A stretch of 64,000 nucleotides of DNA from WTFV01 sp965203525 (GTDB lineage Bacteria > Acidobacteriota > Vicinamibacteria > Vicinamibacterales > UBA8438): contig OZ241898.1 of the NCBI GenBank assembly GCA_965203525.1, positions 1 through 64,000 of the forward strand. Reading direction: 5' to 3'. A program made the translations under genes and the position numbers. Below the pieces are notes generated by a model. The model saw only the letters and a program-made list of their open reading frames with translations, did not search any database and was not told where the DNA came from. Positions 55,676 to 64,000 of this stretch are shown here, piece by piece. How positions within the stretch are numbered: position 1 is the stretch's first letter; each line of letters starts with the position of its first letter.

Positions 55676-56329
55676 TTACGTCCTGCTGGCCTGCGCCCGT
55701 TCCCAGTCGGCCAGGAACTTCGCCAAGCCGGCGTCGGTGAGCGGGTGGTCGAACAGCATGTCGATGACCCGCGGCGGGCAGGTGCAGACGTCGGCGCCCG
55801 CGCGGGCCGCTTCGACCACGTGCGCCGGGCCGCGCACGCTCGCGACGAGCACGTCGGTCCCGAACTCGTAGTTTTCGTAGATCTCGACGATGCGGCCGAC
55901 GAGGTCCATGCCGTCGGCCGCCACGTCGTCGAGGCGGCCGACGAACGGGCTGACGAACGCCGCGCCGACCTTGGCCGCCAGCAGCGCCTGCGCGGGCGAG
56001 AAGACGAGGGTCACGTTGACGCGCACGCCGTCAGCCGTGAGCGCCGCGCAGGCCTGGACCCCCGCCTTGCCGAACGGCACCTTGACCACGACGTGGTCGT
56101 CGATGCGCGCGAGCCGGCGGCCCTCCGCGATCATCCCCCCGGCGTCGGTCGCCAGCACCTCGGCGCTCACCGGCCCGCCGGCGGCCCGGCAGATGCGCGC
56201 GATGGTCTCGTGCGGATCCCCCGGCTCCTTTGCCAGCAGCGAAGGATTGGTCGTCACCCCGTCGACGATCCGCAACCGCGCCAGCGCCTCGATCGTCTCG
56301 ACGTTCGCACTGTCCACGAAGATCTTCAC
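55676..56329 (-). CDS. Transaldolase / fructose-6-phosphate aldolase-like
   Basis: 217 residues, short form of the transaldolase family (FSA/TalC size). MKIFVDSANVETIEALARL, VDGVTTNPSLLAKEP, VSAEVLATDAGGMIAEGRRL, VKVPFGKAGVQACAALTADG (Schiff-base Lys), VNVTLVFSPAQALLAAKVGA and FVSPFVGRLDDVAADGMDLV. GTG start at 56329 after GGGAGAA. The residue set cannot settle whether it acts as transaldolase or aldolase. Confidence 0.9.
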   Translation of the reverse strand: MKIFVDSANVETIEALARLRIVDGVTTNPSLLAKEPGDPHETIARICRAAGGPVSAEVLATDAGGMIAEGRRLARIDDHVVVKVPFGKAGVQACAALTADGVRVNVTLVFSPAQALLAAKVGAAFVSPFVGRLDDVAADGMDLVGRIVEIYENYEFGTDVLVASVRGPAHVVEAARAGADVCTCPPRVIDMLFDHPLTDAGLAKFLADWERAQASRT

Positions 56330-56364
56330 GACCCGTTCTCCCGCGCCGCGGAGCGCTCCGCGCT

Positions 56365-57123
56365 TCAGCCGGCGACCACGTCGTTGGCCAGCTCGCCGAC
56401 GCCCTCCACGGTGACGGCCACCCGGTCGCCCGGCACGATCGGCCCGACGCCGGGGGGCGTCCCCGTCGCGATGACGTCGCCCGGCAGCAGCGTCATCACG
56501 TGGCTGACGAACTCCACCACCTGCTCCAGCGGGAAGATCATCTCCCGCGTGCTCGACGCCTGCCGCGTGACGCCGTTGACCGTCGAGCCGACCGCCAGCG
56601 CCGCCCCGTCCAGCCCGACCGCGATGGCCGGCCCGAGCGGCGCGAACGTGTCGAACCCCTTCGCGCGCGTGTACTGCACGTCCCGCTTCTGGACGCCGCG
56701 GTCGGTCACGTCGTTGACGCACGTCAGGCCGAGCACGTAACGGCGCGCCTCGGCGGCCCGCACGTTGCGCGCCGTGCGCCCGATGACGACGCCCACCTCC
56801 GCCTCGTGATCCACCCGGCCGGCCCCGGGCGGAATCACGATGGACGCTCCCGGCCCGATCACCGCCGACGGCGGCTTGAGGAAGATGAGCGGCTCGGCCG
56901 GCAACGGCTTCCCCATCTCCCGCGCGTGGTCCCGGTAGTTGAGGCCGACCGCCACGATCTTCGACGGCGTCACCGGCGGCAGCAGCCGGCCCCGGTCCGG
57001 GTCGAGGGCGGCGCCGGGGCGGTAGTCTCCGAAGAGGTCGCCGTCGAGCGCGCGCCACGCGCCGTCGCGCTCGAGCGCGAGCCGCGCCTGTCCGTCGATT
57101 TCGATGCGATATACGCGTTCCAT
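56365..57123 (-). CDS. Fumarylacetoacetate hydrolase-family protein
   Basis: 252 residues; catechol meta-pathway-type hydrolase, isomerase or oxaloacetate decarboxylase fold. It shows IVAVGLNYRDHAREMGKPLP, PLIFLKPPSAVIGPGASIVI, VDHEAEVGVVIGR (metal Glu cluster), GLTCVNDVTDRGVQKRDVQY and GDVIATGTPPGVGPIVPGDR. The ATG starts 4 nt after the lipoprotein stop. Substrate unknown. Confidence 0.88.
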   Translation of the reverse strand: MERVYRIEIDGQARLALERDGAWRALDGDLFGDYRPGAALDPDRGRLLPPVTPSKIVAVGLNYRDHAREMGKPLPAEPLIFLKPPSAVIGPGASIVIPPGAGRVDHEAEVGVVIGRTARNVRAAEARRYVLGLTCVNDVTDRGVQKRDVQYTRAKGFDTFAPLGPAIAVGLDGAALAVGSTVNGVTRQASSTREMIFPLEQVVEFVSHVMTLLPGDVIATGTPPGVGPIVPGDRVAVTVEGVGELANDVVAG

Positions 57124-57127
57124 TGAA

Positions 57128-58509
57128 TCACCTTGCCGCAACCCGGCGGGCGATCTCGGTGACCGGCTCCGACGGCGGACTCGCGTTCGGCGGAACCGCG
57201 GAGTCGACGGCCACCACCCGGTAGACGTAGCGCCCGCCGTCCGTGACGTCGACGTCCTGGTACGCCGTGCCGTCGATCGGCTCGTCGGTGAGCGGTTGGA
57301 GTGTCGCATCTGGCGGCGTTCCGCGCAAGACCAGGTAGCCGGCGAGGTCGTCCTCGCCGTTCTCGTCCCAGACGAGGCTGATGCCGTTCGCGTCGGCCAC
57401 GGCGATGAGACCGGCCGGCGCGGCGGGCGGAAACGTGTCGGTCAGGACGACGCAGGTCGCCGGCGACGCGTCGCCCAGGATCTGCAGGCCGTCGCTCGCC
57501 GCGCCGGGGGCGGGCGTCCCGGAGCCGACGTGGTCGAGGACGCGGACGGCGTAGCAGCGGGTCTCCGGAAAAGCCGTCTCGCCATCGGTGTAGGAGGCGT
57601 CGGAACGGGGCGCGGCGAGTCGTGACGGCCGCTCGGCGTCCGGGTCCCCGGACGCCGCCAGATCGTACACGACGTACTCCGACGGCGCCTGCCCCTCCAG
57701 GACGGGCGCCGACTCCAGGGTCGGCGGTTCGACTTCCTCGGCCTGCACTGCCAGCCGGAAGGTGGGCGGCTGCTCCCAGGCGACGTCGACCGACGTCTCG
57801 GCGTACGTTACCGCGGCCGGTCCCGGGGGGGGCGGGGGCGTCACGAGCGGCACTTCCGCCAGCTCCGACGGCTCGCCCTGCCGGCCCCTCGACGAAACCG
57901 CGAACGCCACGTAGGAACGAATCGGCGGAGCGGGCGTCGGGGGCGAGACGAACGGCATGGGCAGGATGCGATCCGGCTCTTCGTCCTCCTCTTCCTCCTC
58001 TTCCTCGTCCGGGTCCCCGACCGTGACCGGCGCCAGCGTCTCCGGCGTCAGGCGCTCGACCACCGTCACCTCGTCGCCCTGCGCGACCTCGAAGAAGGTG
58101 ACCGGGCCGTGGACCGCGTCGCGGTTCCGCACGTCGTCGAGCAGGTCCTCCAGCTCGGGCGGCGGGTCGGTCGGCGGCGTGTCCGGAAGGCGCACCGGCA
58201 GGACCGCGACCAGGGTCGCCACGTCCAGCCAGTCCTCCGAGAACTCCTCCCGCGGGCGTCGATCGGTCGGCTGCGTGGTCAGGGCGTAGACCTCGATCCG
58301 GGCGACGTCGCCGGGCGTCTCCTCCGAGTCGCGGTCCGGGGCGGTGAACTCCAGGTAGACGCGGCCGGCGAGCCGCGTCGCCTCCGGCGCGGAGATCGTG
58401 GCCGGCACGATGAGCAACGGGGGACGCGGCCCGCCCCGTGCGCCGCAGGCCGCCAACGGCGCCACGAACGCCGCCAGCACGGCGAGTCGGAGGACGGTCC
58501 GGAAGCGAG

Positions 58510-58513
<4 letters not shown>
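57128..58513 (-). CDS. Lipoprotein with fibronectin type III-like domains
   Basis: 461 residues. GTG start overlaps the hslU stop (GTGA). The signal VLRLAVLAAFVAPLAACGAR has the lipobox LAAC. Several beta-sandwich repeats follow, the clearest at the end: FPPAAPAGLIAVADANGISL, VWDENGEDDLAGYLVLRG and GGRYVYRVVAVDSA, a fibronectin III pattern. A run of acidic residues (about 190-200) sits before a Pro-rich linker. Probably a surface or periplasmic structural lipoprotein. No enzyme motif. Confidence 0.75.
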
Positions 58514-59901
<1,388 letters not shown>

Positions 59902-59903
59902 GA

Positions 59904-60449
59904 CTACAGTTCCTCGATGGTGACACTGGCATTCGTGTAAATGCAAATGTCGGCGGCGATGCGCATCGCCTCGTCGGCAATCGCGCGCGCGTCCAGCCGG
60001 GTCCGCCGCGCCAGCGCCTTGGCGGCGGCCATGGCGAAGGGGCCGCCGGAGCCGATCGCCACGATCCCGTCGTCCGGCTCGATCAGATCCCCGGTGCCCG
60101 ACAGCAGGAACGTCGCCTTGCGGTCGGCCACCACCAGCATGGCGTCCAGCCGGCGCAGGGCCCGGTCGGTGCGCCAGTCCCGGGCCAGCTCGACCACGGA
60201 GCGCTCGAGGTTGCCGCGGTGCTGCTCCAGCTTGGCGTCGAAGCGCGAGAAGAGGGCGAACGAATCGGCGGCCGAGCCCGCGAACCCGGCGAGCACGCGG
60301 TCCTTGTGGAGCCGGCGGATCTTGCGCGCCGTCTGCTTGACCACGGTGGCGCCGAGCGTGACCTGGCCGTCGCTGGCCATGACCGTCTTGTCCGCGCGCC
60401 GGACCGCCAGCACCGTCGTGCTCCGCAAGGCCGCCGGCGGCGCCGTCAT
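59904..60449 (-). CDS. hslV: ATP-dependent protease subunit HslV
   Basis: Threonine peptidase of the proteasome type, 181 residues. A ten-residue propeptide precedes catalytic T11 in RSTTVLAVRR. DGQVTLGATVVKQTARKIRR, VLAGFAGSAADSFALFSRFD and AIGSGGPFAMAAAKALAR are family blocks. ATG overlaps the permease stop (ATGA), so it is expressed with the gene before it. Confidence 0.96.
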   Translation of the reverse strand: MTAPPAALRSTTVLAVRRADKTVMASDGQVTLGATVVKQTARKIRRLHKDRVLAGFAGSAADSFALFSRFDAKLEQHRGNLERSVVELARDWRTDRALRRLDAMLVVADRKATFLLSGTGDLIEPDDGIVAIGSGGPFAMAAAKALARRTRLDARAIADEAMRIAADICIYTNASVTIEEL

Positions 60450-61855
60450 GCGGTTGCCCCCCCGGCCGCCGCCCGGCGGCGAAACAGCAGGTGCAGCGGA
60501 ACGCCGGCCGCGATGAGCAGCACGCCGGCGCCCGACGCGGCCGGCTCGCGCCAGATCGCGTTCAGGGCCATGGCGGCGCTGGCGGCGACGAAGACGCCCG
60601 GCGCCACGGGGTACCCCCAGGCCCGGAACGGACGGGGGGCCGACGGGTGGCGCCGCCGCAGCACGAACAGCGCGGCCACCGCGGCGCCGGCGAACGTGAC
60701 GACCGCGAACCCGGTGTAGAGCAGCAACTGGTCGAAGGTGCCGGCCAGCACGAGCAGGCCGCTCCAGGCGCTCTGGGCGACGATGGCCGCCACCGGGGTG
60801 CGGAACCGGGGATGCACCCGCGCGGCGGCCGCGAAGAACTGTCCGTCGCGGGCCATCGCATAGTAGACGCGGGGTCCCGCGAGCACCATGGCGCTGACGC
60901 TGGCGGCGATCATCACCGCCGATGCGGCCGACAGCACGGCGGCGAAGCGGGCGCCGAACAGCCGCTCCCCGGCGGCGTCGATGACGCGCGCGTCCGCCGC
61001 GCCGAAGTCGGCCAGCGGCAGGGCATAGACGTAGAGGAGGTTCAGCAGCAGGTAGACGGCCACGACCGCCGTCGTCCCCGCCGCCATCGCGAGCGGCACG
61101 TTGCGGCCCGGGTCCCGAATCTCCTCCGCGACGTACGCCGCGGCGTTCCACCCCGCGTAGCTGAACATGATCGGGACGAGGGCCAGCAGCCACAGCGCCG
61201 GCGCGACCGGCCCGCCCGGCGCGGCGAAGTGCGCGGCCGAACCGTCGCCGAGCGCGAAACCGAGGGCGACGAGCGCCGCGAGGACGGCGACCTTGGCGCC
61301 GGCCAGCAGATTCTGCACGATCCGGCCGGGGCCGAGTCCCCGGACGTGGATCCACGTGAGCGCCGCGATGACCGCCAGGGCGACGAGCGTCTGCGGCGAA
61401 AGGGAAAGCGTGACGACGCCCAGCGGAACGCTCGCGAACGGCGTCGTATCGCCCGCGGCGGGCAGGAACCGTCCGAGATAGCTCGCAAACCCGACGGCGC
61501 CGGCCGCGATGGCGCCCGAGAAGCCGGCGACGAACGACGTCCACCCCGTCAGGAACGCGGCGGCCGGACCGAACGCCTCGCGCAGATAGACGTACTCCCC
61601 GCCGGCGCGCGGGCGCAACGTCGCCAGCTCGGCGTACGCCATCGCGCCGGCAAAGGCCAGCCCGCCCCCGGCCAGCCATGCCGCGAGCATCAGCCAGACG
61701 TTCGGCACCCAGACGGCGACGAGCGCGGGCACCAGGAAGATGCCGCTGCCGATCACGTTCGACACGATGATCGACGCGCCATCGAGCGCACCGAGGCTCC
61801 GAACCAGCGACGGCGGTGACGTGGCGGAGGGCGCGGGCGCGCCGGAGGCGCTCAC
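60446..61855 (-). CDS. APC-family amino acid permease
   Basis: 469 residues, 12 helices. The family opening DGASIIVSNVIGSGIFLVPA (IGSGIF), GGLAFAGAMAYAELATLRPR, GGEYVYLREAFGPAAAFLTG, MFSYAGWNAAAYVAEEIRDP and ARVHPRFRTPVAAIVAQSAW. GTG start overlaps the lipoprotein stop (GTGA). Likely imports an amino acid or amine; exact one unknown. Confidence 0.9.
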   Translation of the reverse strand: MSASGAPAPSATSPPSLVRSLGALDGASIIVSNVIGSGIFLVPALVAVWVPNVWLMLAAWLAGGGLAFAGAMAYAELATLRPRAGGEYVYLREAFGPAAAFLTGWTSFVAGFSGAIAAGAVGFASYLGRFLPAAGDTTPFASVPLGVVTLSLSPQTLVALAVIAALTWIHVRGLGPGRIVQNLLAGAKVAVLAALVALGFALGDGSAAHFAAPGGPVAPALWLLALVPIMFSYAGWNAAAYVAEEIRDPGRNVPLAMAAGTTAVVAVYLLLNLLYVYALPLADFGAADARVIDAAGERLFGARFAAVLSAASAVMIAASVSAMVLAGPRVYYAMARDGQFFAAAARVHPRFRTPVAAIVAQSAWSGLLVLAGTFDQLLLYTGFAVVTFAGAAVAALFVLRRRHPSAPRPFRAWGYPVAPGVFVAASAAMALNAIWREPAASGAGVLLIAAGVPLHLLFRRRAAAGGATA

Positions 61856-62430
61856 TGGGTCAGCAGTTGGCGATCGATCCGGTACTCGCCCAACTTCGCC
61901 CACTGCTCGGCGCGATGCTTGACGAACAACTCGATCTTGACGTCGACGAAATCCCGATGCCGGAGCATCTCGGCCAGCGCCTGCTCCCCGGTGTAGCCGA
62001 GACTGGATTCCATCGTGAACGGACCGAGGCCGCCGCCCGGGACGACTCCGTCCCGGCCGACCGCGCGGACCAGGGCGCTGCCCCATTCCTGGTCTTCGCC
62101 GAGACACGTCCCGGCTTCTTCGTCCGCCGGAGACACCGGGTCCTCGGGCGCCGGCTGTCCCTCGTAGAGGAGCCGGCAGCGCCGGAACACGCCGTTCAAC
62201 TGCAGCGTCCGGAGGCGTTGGTCCGACACGTTCTCGACCCGGAACGAGATGGTCGGCACCAGCTTGTTGCGGCCCAGATCGTCGAAGCCGACGTCGAGCC
62301 AGCCGGTCGTGACCTCGGTGACGCGCAGGGCGGCCCGGACGTCGAGCGGCGCGCACGCGCCGCCGGCGAGGACGAGAACCGCCGAGAGCACGACCGCGGG
62401 CAGGACCTGCCTCGGACGGAGCATGGACAT
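61852..62430 (-). CDS. Lipoprotein, YcfL-type, unknown function
   Basis: 192 residues. The signal VLPAVVLSAVLVLAGGACAP ends with a lipobox (GGAC). Mature part: LRVTEVTTGWLDVGFDDLGR, LVPTISFRVENVSDQRLRTL, then VELFVKHRAEQWAKLGEYRI-like end VKIELFVKHRAEQWAKLGEY. The beta-rich core resembles DUF-type periplasmic lipoproteins. A TACAAT hexamer is 6 nt before the ATG. Confidence 0.7.
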   Translation of the reverse strand: MSMLRPRQVLPAVVLSAVLVLAGGACAPLDVRAALRVTEVTTGWLDVGFDDLGRNKLVPTISFRVENVSDQRLRTLQLNGVFRRCRLLYEGQPAPEDPVSPADEEAGTCLGEDQEWGSALVRAVGRDGVVPGGGLGPFTMESSLGYTGEQALAEMLRHRDFVDVKIELFVKHRAEQWAKLGEYRIDRQLLTQ

Positions 62431-62436
62431 GCCTGG

Positions 62437-62442
62437 ATTGTA
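62437..62442 (-). promoter_or_regulatory. Leaderless -10 box of the lipoprotein gene
   Basis: On the minus strand TACAAT, then 6 nt, then the ATG at 62430. A TGGACG about 16 nt upstream could be the -35. No Shine-Dalgarno. The best example of the leaderless pattern in the window. Confidence 0.4.
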
Positions 62443-62444
62443 GC

Positions 62445-63251
62445 TCAGAAGGACGAAGCGTCCACCCGCGCGCGCGCCTCGTCCAGCGACAGGGCGCCGG
62501 CGTGGAGCGCCGCCACGTCGCCCGCCTTGATCCGCACCGTCGTGTCCCGCCCCGGCAGACCGCGGGCGTCGCGCGCCACCGCCGTCAGCCAGTCGCCGCG
62601 ATCGAGCAGTGCGCCCAGCCTTCCGCCGTGGCGCAGGAGCGCTTCGATCAGCATTCCCCGGAGCGCTTCCTGGTACACGGCGCGCAGGTCCGGCGCCGGC
62701 GCGTCGGGCGGGGCCGGACCCGCCGCCGGCGCGTCACCGGCGGCGGCCCGCTGCCGCCGGTCGTCCGGCGCGGAGGCGCCGCCCGGCGCGAAGGCGACCG
62801 TCGTCCCCGCGTCCGCGGCGAACCCGCGCAGCAGCCCGTCGAACCCCCCGGTCTCGCCCAGCCGTTCCAGCGACCGCCGCATCATGCGCAGATCGGCATC
62901 CATCATCTCCAGCGACCAAAGGATGCTCTGCCGGAGCACGGGACACTCGACGTCGAAGAAAACGCCGTACCCGGCGAGGCGGAACCCGCGCACCTGCACC
63001 GATCCCGCGAACGGCATCAGACCCGGCGTCCAGGGCGGCATCTGCTGCTCGACGCCGCGCGCGCTCGACGCGACCGCCCGCGACAGCGCACGCTCCAGAA
63101 CCCGTATCTGCGCGGTCAGCGCCTCGTCGGCCGCCGCGCGCGCCGCGGCCGACGCACCCGCACCCTGCGCCGCCGCCGGCGCCGCGCCGGCCGCGGTCAG
63201 AACGACGACGACGAGCGTTGCGATTCCCATGCCCCTGTCCCGGTGCGGCAC
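62445..63251 (-). CDS. Secreted hypothetical protein
   Basis: 268 residues with a signal peptide (GIATLVVVVLTAAGAAPAAA, then QGAG) and a helical N-half (LTAQIRVLERALSRAVASSA), a Phe-rich VFFDVECPVLRQSILWSLEM, an Ala/Pro-rich linker and the C-terminal GRDTTVRIKAGDVAALHAGA. No family recognised. GTG at 63251 follows the zinc-finger gene by 4 nt; an ATG at 63230 is an alternative start. It seems to be in the same unit as the anti-sigma-like gene. Confidence 0.65.
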   Translation of the reverse strand: MPHRDRGMGIATLVVVVLTAAGAAPAAAQGAGASAAARAAADEALTAQIRVLERALSRAVASSARGVEQQMPPWTPGLMPFAGSVQVRGFRLAGYGVFFDVECPVLRQSILWSLEMMDADLRMMRRSLERLGETGGFDGLLRGFAADAGTTVAFAPGGASAPDDRRQRAAAGDAPAAGPAPPDAPAPDLRAVYQEALRGMLIEALLRHGGRLGALLDRGDWLTAVARDARGLPGRDTTVRIKAGDVAALHAGALSLDEARARVDASSF

Positions 63252-63255
63252 GCCG

Positions 63256-64000
63256 TCACCGCCGGGCGACGCGCACCATGTAGTCGGCCAGACTGTCGAC
63301 TTCCTGCTGCATGCGCAACTGATCCGCCTGCCGGTGCAGGTCGACTTCCTGCGCCAGTCTCATCAGCCCGGAGGCGAACTCCTGACGCTGCCTGCGTTCG
63401 CTCTCCGCCATGAGCGCCCGCACCTCGCGCAGCAGATCGTCGCCGGCCGGAACGACCGGACCCGCTGCCGCCGGCGCCGGCCGTCCGGCCGCGGCGCCGG
63501 TCCGCCGCGCGGCCAGTTCCCCGCGAAGCTGCTCTTCCAGCGCGGCCAGATCGGCGCGCCAGGGCGGCGGCCCCCCGGCCCCGGCCGCGGGCCCCGGCGG
63601 CGCGCCGCCGCCTTCGCCGGCCGCCGGCGCCGCGCCGCCCGGCGCCGGCTCCGTCCAGCCGATGCGGAACACGAGGCCCTCGTCGCCGTACCGCACCTCG
63701 ACGCCGGCGAGCGCCGCGCCGGCCAGGACGACGGAAGCGGCGGCGAGCGCGACTCCCCACGCCGGCCGCGGGCCTCGGAACCACCAGGAGGGGGCGGTCC
63801 GCGCGCCCGCCGGCTCCGCGTCGCGGTCCGCCACGACGCGGAACCCGAGGCGCGCATCCGGCGGCGCCCATTCCCGCAGCATGCCCCGCAGCGCCGTGAA
63901 ACCGTCCAGTTCCGCCGCGCACGCCGCGCACGACCGCAGGTGCCGCTCGACCCGTTCCCGCTCGGCGGCCTCGCACTCCTCGTACGCGCAGGCCACCAGG
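63256..64000 (-). CDS. Zinc-finger anti-sigma-like membrane protein, start beyond window
   Basis: The visible start is LVACAYEECEAAERERVERH, then LRSCAACAAELDGF, the C-terminal part of a zf-HC2 zinc finger found in anti-sigma factors; the real start lies to the right of 64000. One transmembrane helix follows (VALAAASVVLAGAALAGVEV) and a Pro/Ala linker. A coiled coil ends the protein (EVRALMAESERRQRQEFASG, EVDLHRQADQLRMQQEVDSL). Probably holds a sigma factor encoded just outside the window. Confidence 0.7.
   Translation of the reverse strand, partial: LVACAYEECEAAERERVERHLRSCAACAAELDGFTALRGMLREWAPPDARLGFRVVADRDAEPAGARTAPSWWFRGPRPAWGVALAAASVVLAGAALAGVEVRYGDEGLVFRIGWTEPAPGGAAPAAGEGGGAPPGPAAGAGGPPPWRADLAALEEQLRGELAARRTGAAAGRPAPAAAGPVVPAGDDLLREVRALMAESERRQRQEFASGLMRLAQEVDLHRQADQLRMQQEVDSLADYMVRVARR

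Overview
The window is a very GC-rich (about 70% by eye) bacterial chromosome segment from a Gram-negative organism. It has TamA/TamB outer-membrane machinery, lipoprotein signal peptides, and periplasmic c-type cytochrome and PQQ dehydrogenases. The mix of exported PQQ dehydrogenases, exported amidohydrolases, a B12-dependent ribonucleotide reductase, EgtB/EgtD and dense Lon, ClpXP and HslUV content suggests an Acidobacteriota lineage, perhaps Vicinamibacteria-like. That taxonomy is inference from gene content only; there is no rRNA in the window.

Layout. 1-9.2 kb: catabolic genes. Two paralogous PQQ dehydrogenases flank an acetamidase-like enzyme and a dihaem cytochrome c, followed by an exported HpaI-type aldolase, an exported lipoprotein amidohydrolase, a secreted HIRAN protein and galE. 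9.2-14.5 kb: an AzgA-type purine permease coupled to an amidohydrolase, a truncated Fic gene, and a large exported alpha/beta hydrolase. 14.9-18.4 kb: an ergothioneine operon (egtB-egtD) ending in an AI-2E-family membrane protein. 18.6-25.8 kb: a conserved housekeeping block, tRNA-Leu(UAG), tig-clpP-clpX-lon-engB-rpmE. 25.8-31 kb: an SDR oxidoreductase, a small membrane protein, nrdJ with a promoter and paired NrdR-box-like palindromes, and a CPBP protease.

31.2-41.3 kb (all minus strand): biotin carboxylase, biotin carrier protein, TamB, TamA/BamA-like protein and a SurA-like chaperone. 41.5-54 kb (minus strand): nine contiguous, mostly overlapping genes for a surface glycan. They comprise an MBL-fold enzyme recalling CMP-Neu5Ac hydroxylase, a GT2-GT4 fusion, two sulfotransferases, two GT-C-like membrane proteins, a GtrB-like GT2, another GT2-like protein and a polysaccharide deacetylase. 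This is the best candidate for a novel system: a predicted sulfated, partly deacetylated glycan pathway sitting between the carboxyltransferase gene (54.1-55.6 kb) and its expected biotin carboxylase and carrier partners (39.2-41.3 kb). 54.1-64 kb: a compact minus-strand run of zinc-finger anti-sigma-like protein, secreted proteins, APC permease, hslV-hslU, fibronectin-type lipoprotein, FAH-family hydrolase, transaldolase-like aldolase and the carboxyltransferase, many joined by 4-bp stop/start overlaps.

Two window-wide features stand out. Five gaps between genes carry pairs of direct repeats spaced 65-75 bp apart; one has duplicated the start of engB and created a 22-codon upstream ORF. Several genes have a TANNNT-like hexamer exactly 6 nt before the ATG and no Shine-Dalgarno sequence, suggesting leaderless transcripts.
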